A stretch of DNA of 64,000 nucleotides from Desulfatibacillum aliphaticivorans DSM 15576. Its GTDB lineage: Bacteria > Desulfobacterota > Desulfobacteria > Desulfobacterales > Desulfatibacillaceae. Position numbers and translations under genes: made by a program. Positions within the stretch are counted from its first letter, which is position 1, and every line of letters starts with the position of its first letter. Shown one piece after another: positions 51,563 through 60,314 of the stretch. The stretch spans positions 19,277 through 83,276 of the forward strand of contig NZ_AUCT01000030.1 of the NCBI RefSeq assembly GCF_000429905.1, read 5' to 3'. A model generated the notes under the pieces. That model saw only the letters and a list, made by a program, of their open reading frames with translations. It made no database searches and had not been told where the DNA came from.

Positions 51563-51946
51563 TTACTTCTTTTTGGCTCCGCCCTTTTTCTTGACCGCGG
51601 CCCTACGGGGGCCCTTTCTGGTCCGGGCATTGGTGCTCGTTCTCTGTCCGTGTACAGGCAGGCCTCTCCGGTGACGGAGACCCCGGTAGCAACCCAGGTC
51701 CATGAGCCTTTTGATGTTCATGGAAATCTGAGTCCGGAGCTCGCCTTCAACCCGGTATTTGCTGTCTATCAGTTTCCTGATATCATTGACCTGGCCTTCG
51801 GTAAGATCATCTGTCTTGGTGTCCGGGTCGATGCCCAGCTCTTCCAATATCTTAGAGGATGTGGAGCGACCGATACCAAAAATATAGGTAAGGCCAATCT
51901 CTATACGCTTTCTCTTCGGCAAGTCTACGCCCGCGATACGTGCCAT
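51563..51946 (-). CDS. rpsM: 30S ribosomal protein S13
   Basis: 127 residues: MARIAGVDLPKRKRIEIGLT, GLRHRRGLPVHGQRT, and a basic Lys-rich tail KKKGGAKKK that contacts P-site tRNA and the 50S bridge. Follows rpmJ by 12 bp. Confidence 0.96.
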   Translation of the reverse strand: MARIAGVDLPKRKRIEIGLTYIFGIGRSTSSKILEELGIDPDTKTDDLTEGQVNDIRKLIDSKYRVEGELRTQISMNIKRLMDLGCYRGLRHRRGLPVHGQRTSTNARTRKGPRRAAVKKKGGAKKK

Positions 51947-51958
51947 TTGGCTTTTCCC

Positions 51959-52072
51959 CTATCCTTGTCTTTGTTTATGGCGTTTGTTTTCGCAGATCAC
52001 TCTGACAACGCCTTTACGCTTAACAATTTTGCACTTGCTGCAAATCCGTTTTACTGATGCCCTGACCTTCAT
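51959..52072 (-). CDS. rpmJ: 50S ribosomal protein L36
   Basis: 37 residues, MKVRASVKRICSKC start, ATG 52072. Zinc ligands Cys11, Cys14, Cys27 and His32 are present, so it is the zinc (C+) form. The gene is very short but has a good context between infA and rpsM. Confidence 0.95.
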   Translation of the reverse strand: MKVRASVKRICSKCKIVKRKGVVRVICENKRHKQRQG

Positions 52073-52142
52073 TGTCATCTCCTGGTAAAGAAGAGCGCTC
52101 TTCGCCTGCGGCGATGGAGCGGCTATGCTTCCTTAGCGATGG

Positions 52143-52361
52143 TTATTTGAACCTGTAAGTAATGCGCCCCCGGGTTAAATCATAGGGGGATAGTTCCACT
52201 GTCACCTTGTCCCCAGGCAGGATCTTGATGAAGTGCATCCGCATCTTGCCTGAAATATGGGCCAATACCTGGTGTTTGTTTTCCAATTCCACCTTGAACA
52301 TGGCGTTGGGCAGCGTTTCCACTACCGTCCCTTGAACCTCAATGGCATCTTCCTTGGCCAT
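52143..52361 (-). CDS. infA: Translation initiation factor IF-1
   Basis: 72 residues, the exact usual size. S1/OB fold: AKEDAIEVQGTVVETLPNAM, LPGDKVTVELSPYDLTRGRI, ending TYRFK. Its ATG overlaps the map stop (TAATG). Confidence 0.97.
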   Translation of the reverse strand: MAKEDAIEVQGTVVETLPNAMFKVELENKHQVLAHISGKMRMHFIKILPGDKVTVELSPYDLTRGRITYRFK

Positions 52362-53119
52362 TACTCGCTCCCGTCTACGGCGCTCAAAATCACCGGACCG
52401 TCTTCCAAAATAGCAATTGTATGCTCAAAATGGGCAGACAAGGTCCCGTCCCTTGTCACCGCGGTCCAACCATCATCCAAAACATCCACCTCGTACCTTC
52501 CGGCATTCACCATGGGCTCTATGGCTATGGTCATGCCAGCCTTCAAACGAGGACCTCGGCCGGGGGCGCCGAAGTTAGGCACTTGGGGTTCTTCATGCAA
52601 CTCTTTTCCTATGCCGTGCCCCACAAAACTGCGGACGACCGAGAAACCCGCCGCCTCAACGCATTTCTGCACAGCCGCAGAAATGTCCGAGACGCGATTT
52701 CCAGGCCGGGCCTGATCTATTCCGGCGTAGAGGGATTGTTCGGTCACATCCATAAGTTGCTGCGCGTCCCGGCTAATGGAACCCACAGCCACCGTAACGG
52801 CCGAATCGCCGAAATAGCCTTCCTTCCTGACTCCAAAATCCATGGAAAGGATGTCCCCTTCCTTGAGTTGGCGGTCAGAAGGAAATCCGTGAACCACCTG
52901 TTCGTTCACGGAGGCGCACAGGGCGAATGGAAACCCCCTGTATCCCAGGAAGGCGGGCTTGCAATCGAAGTCCTTACACATCTTCCTGGCTAAAGCGTCC
53001 AGTTCAAGGGTGGTGACACCCGGTTTGACCATGGACGCCAGTTTTTTCAACACTGTGCCAACAATCTGGTTGGCGTTCCTTATCAGTTCAATCTCCCTGC
53101 GAGACTTAAGAACAAACAT
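52361..53119 (-). CDS. map: Type I methionine aminopeptidase
   Basis: 252 residues. Metal ligands are seen in VHGFPSDRQLKEGDILSMDFG (Asp pair), SFVGHGIGKELHEEPQVPNF (His), TIAIEPMVNAG (Glu) and the last Glu in SAHFEHTIAI. Removes the initiator Met from new proteins. Directly after secY; adk, often between them, is absent. Confidence 0.96.
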   Translation of the reverse strand: MFVLKSRREIELIRNANQIVGTVLKKLASMVKPGVTTLELDALARKMCKDFDCKPAFLGYRGFPFALCASVNEQVVHGFPSDRQLKEGDILSMDFGVRKEGYFGDSAVTVAVGSISRDAQQLMDVTEQSLYAGIDQARPGNRVSDISAAVQKCVEAAGFSVVRSFVGHGIGKELHEEPQVPNFGAPGRGPRLKAGMTIAIEPMVNAGRYEVDVLDDGWTAVTRDGTLSAHFEHTIAILEDGPVILSAVDGSE

Positions 53120-53126
53120 AATTCAG

Positions 53127-54434
53127 CTATCGTCCCCGCGTTTTTCCGCCCTTCTTGAGAAAGCCCTCATAATGCCGTGTGATCATGTGGGATTCCATCT
53201 GGGCGATGGTATCCAGGGCCACGCCTACCACGATAAGCAGAGCGGTGCCGCCGAAATAAAAGGGAACCTTGAACATTACCATCAAAGCTGTGGGCATGAC
53301 GCACACGGCCGACACATAGATGGCCCCGCCAAGGGTAATGCGGGTCAGGACTTTGTCAATGTAATCGGCAGTCCTTTTTCCAGGTCGCACGCCCGGAATG
53401 TACCCGCCGTATTTCTTCAAGTTATCCGCCACGTCCACCGGATTAAAGGTGACAGCCGTATAGAAATAGCAGAAAAAGAAGATAAAGGCCACATAGGGAA
53501 TTTCCCAAATGCCGGTTCCGGGGGTGAGCCACTCAGCAAACTTGTTGAGGGCTTCGATTCCCGAAAACTGGGCGATGGTGGCCGGAAACATCATGAGCGA
53601 CGAGGCGAAGATGGGCGGAATAACGCCGCTCTGGTTGATCTTGAGCGGCAAGTGGGTTTTCTGTCCGCCGTACTGCCTGCGCCCCACAACCCGTTTGGCG
53701 TACTGCACGGGTATTCGTCTTTGGGCCGTTTCCACAAAGATAATCAACCCGATGACCGCAACCATAAAAATCGCCAGGCCCGCGACCGTGAAGACGCCCA
53801 AGGTGCCGGCGCCGATCAGGGTGATGGTCTTGGATACGGCTGCCGGGCCTCTGGCCACGATGCCCGCGAAGATAATCAGCGAGATGCCGTTTCCTATGCC
53901 GCGCTCCGTGATGGTCTCACCCAGCCACATGATAAAGGCGGTGCCAGCGGTGAGGGTGATCACGGTCATGATCCGGAAGCTCCATCCGCCGACAGGCACG
54001 ATCTCCCCAGCGGAGCTGGCCATTTGCTCCAGGCCCACGGCAATGCCGAAGCCCTGAATAATGGATAGGAGCACCGTCCCGTAACGGGTGTACTGGGTGA
54101 TCTTCTTGCGTCCTGCATCCCCTTCCTTGGACAGCCTTTCCAAATGCGGAATGACCACCGTGAGGAGTTGGAGAATAATGGACGCGCTGATGTAAGGCAT
54201 AATGCCGAGGGCGAAAACGGACAACCGTTCAAGCGCCCCGCCGGAAAACATGTCAAAGAGCCCGAGAATGGTGTCCTGATGCGCAGCGAAAAAAGCCGCC
54301 AACGCGTTGCCGTCCACTCCGGGAGTAGGTATATGTACGCCGATGCGATACACAGCCAAAAGGCCTGCTGTAATCAATACGCGGCGCTTTAACTCCGGGA
54401 TCTTGAAAATGTTCTGAAAACCACCGCCTACCAT
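53127..54434 (-). CDS. secY: Preprotein translocase subunit SecY
   Basis: 435 residues with ten membrane helices. Start FQNIFKIPELKRRVLITAGL, plug region after helix 1 (HIPTPGVDGNAL), and the C-terminal loop ESHMITRHYEGFLKKGG are standard. The channel of the Sec translocon. Four bases from rplO. Confidence 0.97.
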   Translation of the reverse strand: MVGGGFQNIFKIPELKRRVLITAGLLAVYRIGVHIPTPGVDGNALAAFFAAHQDTILGLFDMFSGGALERLSVFALGIMPYISASIILQLLTVVIPHLERLSKEGDAGRKKITQYTRYGTVLLSIIQGFGIAVGLEQMASSAGEIVPVGGWSFRIMTVITLTAGTAFIMWLGETITERGIGNGISLIIFAGIVARGPAAVSKTITLIGAGTLGVFTVAGLAIFMVAVIGLIIFVETAQRRIPVQYAKRVVGRRQYGGQKTHLPLKINQSGVIPPIFASSLMMFPATIAQFSGIEALNKFAEWLTPGTGIWEIPYVAFIFFFCYFYTAVTFNPVDVADNLKKYGGYIPGVRPGKRTADYIDKVLTRITLGGAIYVSAVCVMPTALMVMFKVPFYFGGTALLIVVGVALDTIAQMESHMITRHYEGFLKKGGKTRGR

Positions 54435-54437
54435 AAT

Positions 54438-54878
54438 TTAAGCTGCCTCGATCTTCCCGCCGGCCTTTTCGATTTTTTCTTTGGCCGACTCGCTCCATTG
54501 GTCCGCTTTGACGGTCAGGGCCTGGGTGATTTCGCCATGTCCCAGGATCTTGACGCCGTCCACCTTGCCGGAAATCAGCCTGGCCTCTCTTAATGCGGCG
54601 GCGTCCACCACAGAGTCGGCTTCAAAACGGGCCAAATCGCGAACGTTGACCGCAGCGATTTTTTTGGCGAATATGTTGCAAAACCCACGTTTGGGCAGCC
54701 GGCGATGCACTGGCATCTGGCCGCCTTCAAAACCTGGACGCACACCGCCGCCGGAACGGGCTTTCTGGCCTTTGTGTCCCTTGCCTGCGGTTTTTCCCAG
54801 GCCGGATCCAGGGCCGCGGCCCTTGCGTTTTCTTGCTGTCCGCGCCCCCTTTGGGGGGGAGAGTTCGTTGAGCTTCAT
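54438..54878 (-). CDS. rplO: 50S ribosomal protein L15
   Basis: 146 residues: LNELSPPKGARTARKRKGRG, the glycine-rich GSGLGKTAGKGHKGQKARSG and FEGGQMPVHRRLPKRGF. Binds 23S rRNA late in assembly. Confidence 0.96.
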   Translation of the reverse strand: MKLNELSPPKGARTARKRKGRGPGSGLGKTAGKGHKGQKARSGGGVRPGFEGGQMPVHRRLPKRGFCNIFAKKIAAVNVRDLARFEADSVVDAAALREARLISGKVDGVKILGHGEITQALTVKADQWSESAKEKIEKAGGKIEAA

Positions 54879-54883
54879 GCCTG

Positions 54884-55063
54884 CTACTCCTTAACTGAAA
54901 CCAGATGCGAAACTTTGTGGATCATGCCGCGAATGCACGGAGTGTCTTCCAGTTCCACGGTTTTATTCAATTTGGTGAGACCCATGCCGCGCAGGACTTT
55001 CCGGTGCTTTTCGGGTCTGGCTATCATACTCTTGACCAGCGTCACCTTGATTTTCTGCTTCAT
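54884..55063 (-). CDS. rpmD: 50S ribosomal protein L30
   Basis: 59 residues, ATG 55063 to TAG 54884: MKQKIKVTLVKSMIARPEKH, RGMGLTKLNKTVELEDTP, then RGMIHKVSHLVSVKE. The gene lies between rpsE and rplO, where L30 is expected. Confidence 0.95.
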   Translation of the reverse strand: MKQKIKVTLVKSMIARPEKHRKVLRGMGLTKLNKTVELEDTPCIRGMIHKVSHLVSVKE

Positions 55064-55093
55064 CGTTCTTCCCTTGTCCTTGCTAAGGCCTGA

Positions 55094-55597
55094 TTAGGGC
55101 ATCAGAGTTTCAGGACTCACGCCCCGCCGGGCTGCCACGGCCTCCCGGGTTTCCAGAGATTTCAGGCCTTCAATCGTAGCCTTCACCACGTTGTGCGGGT
55201 TGTGGGAGCCCTGGCACTTGGTAAGGATGTTACCGATGCCGACCGCTTCCAACACAGCGCGCACGGCGCCGCCGGCGATCACGCCTGTACCGGGCCTGGC
55301 AGGCTTCAGGAGCACCTTGCCGGCTCCGAAGCGTCCAACGACCTCAAAGGGGATGGTCTGGTTGACCACGGGAATCCGAACCATGGAGCGCTTTGCTGCT
55401 TCCACGCCCTTACGGATGGCTTCGGGAACTTCCCCGGCCTTGCCCAGGCCGCTGCCCACTCTGCCTTCGCCATCTCCCACCACGACCACGGCGGAGAAGG
55501 AGAAGCGGCGGCCGCCCTTGACGACCTTGGCGACACGACTGATGTGCACCACTTTATCGATAAATTCTTTTTCGTCTCTATCCTGTTGTTTCTGCAA
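55094..55597 (-). CDS. rpsE: 30S ribosomal protein S5
   Basis: 167 residues: EFIDKVVHISRVAKVVKGGR, the VVVGDGEGRVGSGLGKAGEV motif and RPGTGVIAGGAVRAVLEAVG. Involved in decoding fidelity. Between rplR and rpmD. Confidence 0.96.
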   Translation of the reverse strand: MQKQQDRDEKEFIDKVVHISRVAKVVKGGRRFSFSAVVVVGDGEGRVGSGLGKAGEVPEAIRKGVEAAKRSMVRIPVVNQTIPFEVVGRFGAGKVLLKPARPGTGVIAGGAVRAVLEAVGIGNILTKCQGSHNPHNVVKATIEGLKSLETREAVAARRGVSPETLMP

Positions 55598-55614
55598 GAC
55601 CCAATCTCCTTGGC

Positions 55615-55983
55615 CTAAAATTCCAACCCGCCATCGCGGGCCCCGGTGGACACTGCCTTCACGCGACCATGGTACAGGAAGCCATTCCGGTCAAATACCA
55701 CTTTGGTCACACCCTTTTCCTTGGCCCTTTGGGCGACGAGCTTGCCCACGAACTTGGCCGCCTCGACCTTGCTCTCAAAGCCGCCCTTATCCTTGGCTTC
55801 TTTGTCCAGGGTAGAGGCGCCGGCGATGGTCTGGCCGGTTTCGTCTATGATCACCTGCGCGTATATGTGCTTGGCGCTACGAAAAACCGACAGCCTGGGG
55901 CGATCCTGGGTTCCGAACAATTTCTTGCGGACCCTCACCTTGCGTTTTTCGTGGGTTCTGTTTTTCTTACTCGGTTTTGCCAT
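55615..55983 (-). CDS. rplR: 50S ribosomal protein L18
   Basis: 122 residues from ATG 55983. RLSVFRSAKHIYAQVIIDE and VVFDRNGFLYHGRVKA are typical; binds 5S rRNA. A longer in-frame start upstream is not supported. Confidence 0.95.
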   Translation of the reverse strand: MAKPSKKNRTHEKRKVRVRKKLFGTQDRPRLSVFRSAKHIYAQVIIDETGQTIAGASTLDKEAKDKGGFESKVEAAKFVGKLVAQRAKEKGVTKVVFDRNGFLYHGRVKAVSTGARDGGLEF

Positions 55984-56034
55984 GACTTTTACCCAATATT
56001 TCGCATTAAAAGTTTGGGGCAAGATTACCGCGCG

Positions 56035-56571
56035 CTAAGCGCCGGTTTTACCTGCCTTGCGAATGATGCGCTCTTCAGCGTACTTGATTCCCTTGCCCTT
56101 GTAAGGCTCAGGCGGCCTTAAGGCCCGAATGGAAGCCGCGGTCTGTCCCAGCAGCTCGTTATCAATGCCTTCCAAGGTGATGTTATTCTTCTTGTCCACC
56201 TCGGCGGTAATGCCTTGGGGCAAAGGAAAATCCACCGGGTGGGAGAAGCCCAGAGTCAGGTTCAAGGTCTGGCCGTTCAGTTCGGCCTTGTACCCAATGC
56301 CGTTCACTTCCAGAACCCGCTTGAAACCTGTGCTCACTCCGGTGACCATGTTGGCGACCAGGCTGCGTACAAGACCTTGCACCGCCGTGATTTTCCTTCT
56401 CTCGACCACAGGCACAACCGTGATCTCGTCGCCTTCTATCTTCAGTTCTACGTCAGGATGCAGGGGGCGTTCCAGCTTGCCCTTCTCTCCCTGAACGGTC
56501 ACCGTGCCGTTGGACACGGTAACTTTCGTTTTTGCCGGTATTGGAATCGGCTTTTTTCCTACCCGGGACAT
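56035..56571 (-). CDS. rplF: 50S ribosomal protein L6
   Basis: 178 residues, AAGGAG before ATG 56571. MSRVGKKPIPIPAKTKVTVS, VNGIGYKAELNGQTLNLTLG, RPPEPYKGKGIKY. Near the factor-binding site. Confidence 0.96.
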   Translation of the reverse strand: MSRVGKKPIPIPAKTKVTVSNGTVTVQGEKGKLERPLHPDVELKIEGDEITVVPVVERRKITAVQGLVRSLVANMVTGVSTGFKRVLEVNGIGYKAELNGQTLNLTLGFSHPVDFPLPQGITAEVDKKNNITLEGIDNELLGQTAASIRALRPPEPYKGKGIKYAEERIIRKAGKTGA

Positions 56572-56657
56572 TGCAAACTCCTTGAACAATTGAAACCGCA
56601 ACCTGGGTTATTGTTTCTCATATGACGCACAGCGTCGGGCCATACTAGTATCCGGCG

Positions 56658-56682
56658 GCCTTTTATAGCTAATATAAAAGGC
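56658..56682 (-). promoter_or_regulatory. Hairpin right after the rpsH stop, upstream of rplF
   Basis: GCCTTTTATA (56658-56667) pairs perfectly with TATAAAAGGC (56673-56682) around a 5-nt loop, starting one base after the rpsH stop. Without a T-run it is more likely an mRNA stability or regulatory hairpin than a terminator. Confidence 0.5.
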
Positions 56683-56683
56683 A

Positions 56684-57076
56684 TTACCAGACTTTGCAGA
56701 TCACCTCACCGCCCACGTTCTTAATCCTAGCCTCGCGGTCGGTCATTACGCCCTGGGACGTGGTGAGAATGGCGCTGCCCATGCCGTGAAGGACAGGCTT
56801 GACATCCTTGGCCTTCAAATACACTCGGCGACCTGGGCGACTAACCCGTTCGATCCCGTAAATAACTGGGGTCTGGCTGGGCCCATACTTGAGGTACACG
56901 CGCAAAATGCCCTGCTTGTCGTCCTTGATGACCTTATAGTTCTTGATGAAACCTTCATCTTTCAGAACCCTGGCCACGTCAATTTTTACATTAGAGGCAG
57001 GGATGTCCACCTGAGTAAACCGGGCTTTAACGCCATTTCGGATTCTGGTGAGCATGTCCGCCAATGGATCTGTCAT
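56684..57076 (-). CDS. rpsH: 30S ribosomal protein S8
   Basis: 130 residues from ATG 57076 (the usual MTDPLADML start; ATG 57082 is possible). TRIRNGVKARFTQVDIPASN, GIERVSRPGRRVYLKAKDV, SQGVMTDREARIKNVGGEV. S8 often represses the spc operon by binding its mRNA. Confidence 0.96.
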   Translation of the reverse strand: MTDPLADMLTRIRNGVKARFTQVDIPASNVKIDVARVLKDEGFIKNYKVIKDDKQGILRVYLKYGPSQTPVIYGIERVSRPGRRVYLKAKDVKPVLHGMGSAILTTSQGVMTDREARIKNVGGEVICKVW

Positions 57077-57157
57077 TCCCATCAAACCTCTCCGTTATCA
57101 TTAACAACATACTTCCGGGACCTTTTCCCGGGTATGGGCTTTTGGCACAAGTGCAGT

Positions 57158-57343
57158 TTACCAACTCGATTTGATCACGCCAGGAAGCAATCCTTCGGAA
57201 GCCATGTTCCGAAAGCAGATCCTGCAAATGCCAAATTTCCGCATGTAGCCTCTGGGCCTACCGCACAAAGGACATCTGTTGTAGGTCCTGACCTTGAACT
57301 TTGGTGTGCGCTGCGCTTTTATACAAAGGGATTTCCTTGCCAA
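57158..57343 (-). CDS. rpsN: 30S ribosomal protein S14, zinc type
   Basis: 61 residues, the short type Z form. Zinc ligands Cys24, Cys27, Cys40 and Cys43 (RCPLCGRPRGYMRKFGICRI region). Between rplE and rpsH. Confidence 0.96.
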   Translation of the reverse strand: MARKSLCIKAQRTPKFKVRTYNRCPLCGRPRGYMRKFGICRICFRNMASEGLLPGVIKSSW

Positions 57344-57381
57344 AACTACCTCCTTGATTGACCGTCGGCTGTGCCAGTCAA

Positions 57382-57921
57382 CTACTTTCTGAACGGCATT
57401 CCCAAGAGCGTCAGCAACCTCCGCCCTTCTTCGTCGTTTTTGGCCGTTGTGACTATGGTAATGTTCAAGCCCTTGACCTTGTCAATCCTGTCGTAATTGA
57501 TCTCAGGGAAGATGATCTGCTCCCTGATGCCAAGGGTGTAATTTCCCCTGCCGTCGAAGGCCTTGGGGGAAATCCCCCGAAAGTCGCGGACGCGGGGCAG
57601 TGTGACGTTCACCAGCTTGTTCAGGAAGTCGTACATCCTGTCCCGGCGCAGGGTGGCGGTCACGCCGATGGGCATGCCTTCCCTGAGCTTGAAAGCGGCG
57701 ATGGATTTTTTCGCCTTGGTCACTACGGGCTTTTGCCCGGAGATCAAGGTGAGTTCGTCGACGGCGCCTTCCAGAATCTTGTTGTTCTGGATCGCTTCTC
57801 CCAGGCCCATGTTCAGGACCACTTTGGAAAGCCGGGGAATCTGCATTGCGTTGGAGTAGCCGAACTCCTCCTGCAGCTTAGGCGCCACGTTTTCTAAATA
57901 TTCCGTCCTCAAAGTTGACAT
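57382..57921 (-). CDS. rplE: 50S ribosomal protein L5
   Basis: 179 residues. IPRLSKVVLNMGLGEAIQNN, GMPIGVTATLRRDRMYDFLN, RDFRGISPKAFDGRGNYTLG. Binds 5S rRNA and P-site tRNA. Confidence 0.97.
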   Translation of the reverse strand: MSTLRTEYLENVAPKLQEEFGYSNAMQIPRLSKVVLNMGLGEAIQNNKILEGAVDELTLISGQKPVVTKAKKSIAAFKLREGMPIGVTATLRRDRMYDFLNKLVNVTLPRVRDFRGISPKAFDGRGNYTLGIREQIIFPEINYDRIDKVKGLNITIVTTAKNDEEGRRLLTLLGMPFRK

Positions 57922-57946
57922 CTTTATTCCTCCGCCAACCGGCGTC

Positions 57947-58270
57947 TTAGCCCAAAGGTTCGTTGCATTTGGGGCAAACCCGGACTTTTTTTCCGTCTTC
58001 CAACACCCGGTTGGCCGCGCGAACAGGGGCTACGCACTTCTCGCACATCACCATGACGTTGGACCAATGAAGCGGGGCCTCCATATCAATGATGCCGCCC
58101 TGCTTGGTCATTCCGCCAGGTTTTTGGTGCCGTTTGACCATATTCAAATTCTCGACAATAACCTTCTCTTTATCTGCCAGGACCCTGAGCACATTGCCTA
58201 CTTTGCCTTTTTCCCTGCCGGCAATGACTTTGACCCTGTCGCCTTTTTTAATGGGGCAAGCCTTGTTCAT
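57947..58270 (-). CDS. rplX: 50S ribosomal protein L24 with zinc-ribbon-like C-terminus
   Basis: 107 residues. KOW part KKGDRVKVIAGREKGKVGNV, VENLNMVKRHQKP. The C-terminal part holds Cys76-x2-Cys79 and Cys99-x2-Cys102 (CEKC, CPKC), a set that could bind zinc and that E. coli L24 lacks. Confidence 0.95.
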   Translation of the reverse strand: MNKACPIKKGDRVKVIAGREKGKVGNVLRVLADKEKVIVENLNMVKRHQKPGGMTKQGGIIDMEAPLHWSNVMVMCEKCVAPVRAANRVLEDGKKVRVCPKCNEPLG

Positions 58271-58304
58271 TTTCTTGGCCTCTCCTGCGTCGCCCTTGAC
58301 GGAA

Positions 58305-58673
58305 TTATAAAACTTCCGGCGCCAGCGAAATGATTTTCATAAATCTTTTTGCACGAAGCTCCCTGGCGACAGGCCCGAAAATACGGGTGCCGATAGGTTC
58401 TTTCGTAGCATTGATCAAAACCGCGGAGTTGTCGTCAAACCGAATGTAGGTTCCGTCGGGACGACGGATTTCCTTTTTGGTCCGAACGATCACGGCTTTC
58501 ATAACGTCGCCCTTCTTCACCTTGGAATTGGGTATGGCTTCCTTCACGGAGACCACAATGATGTCTCCCACCGATGCGTACCGGCGTTTGGAGCCACCCA
58601 AAACCTTGATGCAGCCGAGCACTTTGGCCCCTGAATTGTCAGCAACCGTTAGCCTGGTTTCTGCCTGAATCAT
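58305..58673 (-). CDS. rplN: 50S ribosomal protein L14
   Basis: 122 residues, the standard size. MIQAETRLTVADNSGAKVLG, VVRTKKEIRRPDGTYIRFDD, RIFGPVARELRAKRFMKIIS. Confidence 0.97.
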   Translation of the reverse strand: MIQAETRLTVADNSGAKVLGCIKVLGGSKRRYASVGDIIVVSVKEAIPNSKVKKGDVMKAVIVRTKKEIRRPDGTYIRFDDNSAVLINATKEPIGTRIFGPVARELRAKRFMKIISLAPEVL

Positions 58674-58689
58674 TTCATCACCCCTTTAA

Positions 58690-58947
58690 CTAGACCGCCT
58701 TTTCCAGAATCTGGGTCACTCGCCACCGTTTGGTCTTGGACAGAGGCCTGGATTCCGCAATTTGAACCAAGTCTCCCATGCCGCAGCTATTGGACTCGTC
58801 ATGGGCCGAGTAACGGGCGCGCCTCTTGATGTATTTTTTGTAGAGGGGGTGTTTTACGGTTCTCTCGATCAGGACTACGACCGTTTTATCCATGCGGTCG
58901 CTAACAACCGTCCCCACCATCCTTTTCTTATTTCCTCGTTCCTTCAT
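58690..58947 (-). CDS. rpsQ: 30S ribosomal protein S17
   Basis: 85 residues from ATG 58947. GTVVSDRMDKTVVVLIERTV, HPLYKKYIKRRARYSAHDE, ESRPLSKTKRWRV. OB fold binding 16S rRNA early in assembly. Confidence 0.96.
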   Translation of the reverse strand: MKERGNKKRMVGTVVSDRMDKTVVVLIERTVKHPLYKKYIKRRARYSAHDESNSCGMGDLVQIAESRPLSKTKRWRVTQILEKAV

Positions 58948-58976
58948 AGTCCGCAAACCCGTATGCCTGAAAAGGG

Positions 58977-59165
58977 TTATTGTTCCACTTCCTTCAAAAT
59001 AGTCTTCAACCGGGCGACTTCTTTCTTGGTTTTATTCAGCCGGGCGGTGTTTTCCAACTGGCCCGTGGCATGCTGAAACCGAAGATTGAACATCTCCTGG
59101 GTGCTGTCATCTATTTTGCGGCGGATTTCATCCGCTCCCATCTCTCTAATTTCTTTTGCCTTCAT
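58977..59165 (-). CDS. rpmC: 50S ribosomal protein L29
   Basis: 62 residues. MKAKEIREMGADEIRRKI, EMFNLRFQHATGQLENTARL, helical hairpin. Two bases separate it from rplP. Confidence 0.96.
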   Translation of the reverse strand: MKAKEIREMGADEIRRKIDDSTQEMFNLRFQHATGQLENTARLNKTKKEVARLKTILKEVEQ

Positions 59166-59167
59166 GA

Positions 59168-59575
59168 TTAGCTCCGTGCCACAATCTTGGTCTTGATAGG
59201 CAGCTTATGCGCGGCAAGGCGCAGAGCCTCGGCAGCCAGTTCATAGGACACGCCGTCCATTTCGTACAGAATTCTACCTGGCTTAATCACGGCCACCCAG
59301 CCTTCCGGGGCGCCTTTACCTTTACCCATCCGGACTTCGGCGGGCTTTTTGGTGAAGGGCTTGTCCGGAAAGATTCTGATCCAGATTTTGCCGCCCCTCT
59401 TCACGTGGCGCGTCATGGCGATACGAGCGGCTTCGATCTGACGGTTGGTAACGAATCCGCATTCCAACGCCTGCAGCCCGAACTGCCCGAAATTCAAGAC
59501 GCCGCCCCTGCGGGCGACTCCCTGCATGCGCCCTTTTTGCACCTTGCGATGTTTTACTTTCTTAGGACTAAGCAT
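59168..59575 (-). CDS. rplP: 50S ribosomal protein L16
   Basis: 135 residues. MLSPKKVKHRKVQKGRMQG, ITNRQIEAARIAMTRHVKRG-like segment, RMGKGKGAPEGWVAVIKPGR. Near the A site and peptidyl-transferase centre. Confidence 0.97.
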   Translation of the reverse strand: MLSPKKVKHRKVQKGRMQGVARRGGVLNFGQFGLQALECGFVTNRQIEAARIAMTRHVKRGGKIWIRIFPDKPFTKKPAEVRMGKGKGAPEGWVAVIKPGRILYEMDGVSYELAAEALRLAAHKLPIKTKIVARS

Positions 59576-59632
59576 GACCTAAATACTCCTATCACACGGC
59601 AGTGTTTCGCCGTGGGTTAACTATTCCAACGA

Positions 59633-60292
59633 CTATGCAGTAGGATTGGCGGCTTCCGTGTCGCTCTTCAGGATCTCGCCCTTGAAGATGAAAACCTTGA
59701 CCCCAATCACACCGTATGTGGTGTTGGCTTCGGTGTATCCGTAATCGATGTCCGCTCTCAAAGTATGCAGGGGCATACGGCCTTCGCGGTACCATTCCCG
59801 GCGGGCCATTTCCGCGCCGCCCAAACGGCCGGCGGCCATGATCTTCACGCCCTGGGCGCCGAAACGCATGGCCGAGCTGATGCCGCGCTTCATAGCCCGG
59901 CGGAAAGCCACGCGGCGTTCCAACTGCATAGCCACGTTCTCAGCCACAAGCTGAGCGTCCAGTTCCGGCTTTCTCACCTCCTGGATGTCGATGAGGACTT
60001 CGTTGTCCACCATCTTTTCCAGTTCCTTCTTGAGCTGTTCGATTTCCGAACCTTTTTTTCCGATGACAATACCGGGCCTGGCTGCAAAGACGCGCAGACG
60101 CACACGCCTGCCGGAGCGTTCGATTTCGATCTTGGAGATGCCGGCGTGGTGCAGTTTCTTCTTAAGGAACTTGCGCAGCTTGAAATCCTCACGGATAAAC
60201 TCTGCGTACTTTCCCTTTTCAGCATACCACCGGGAATCCCACGTCTTGACGATTCCCAGCCTTAATCCTATGGGATTTACCTTCTGGCCCAC
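59633..60292 (-). CDS. rpsC: 30S ribosomal protein S3
   Basis: 219 residues. GQKVNPIGLRLGIVKTWDSR, KH domain with RPGIVIGKKGSEIEQLKKEL, and GRLGGAEMARREWYREGRMP. Forms the mRNA entry site with S4 and S5. Confidence 0.97.
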   Translation of the reverse strand: MGQKVNPIGLRLGIVKTWDSRWYAEKGKYAEFIREDFKLRKFLKKKLHHAGISKIEIERSGRRVRLRVFAARPGIVIGKKGSEIEQLKKELEKMVDNEVLIDIQEVRKPELDAQLVAENVAMQLERRVAFRRAMKRGISSAMRFGAQGVKIMAAGRLGGAEMARREWYREGRMPLHTLRADIDYGYTEANTTYGVIGVKVFIFKGEILKSDTEAANPTA

Positions 60293-60314
60293 GTATTCCT
60301 CCTTATGCGGCGCA

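Noticed and set aside
53119..53127. Missing adk between secY and map
   Set aside because: The order secY-map without adk occurs in many bacteria, and adk can lie elsewhere, so this is not evidence of a deletion.
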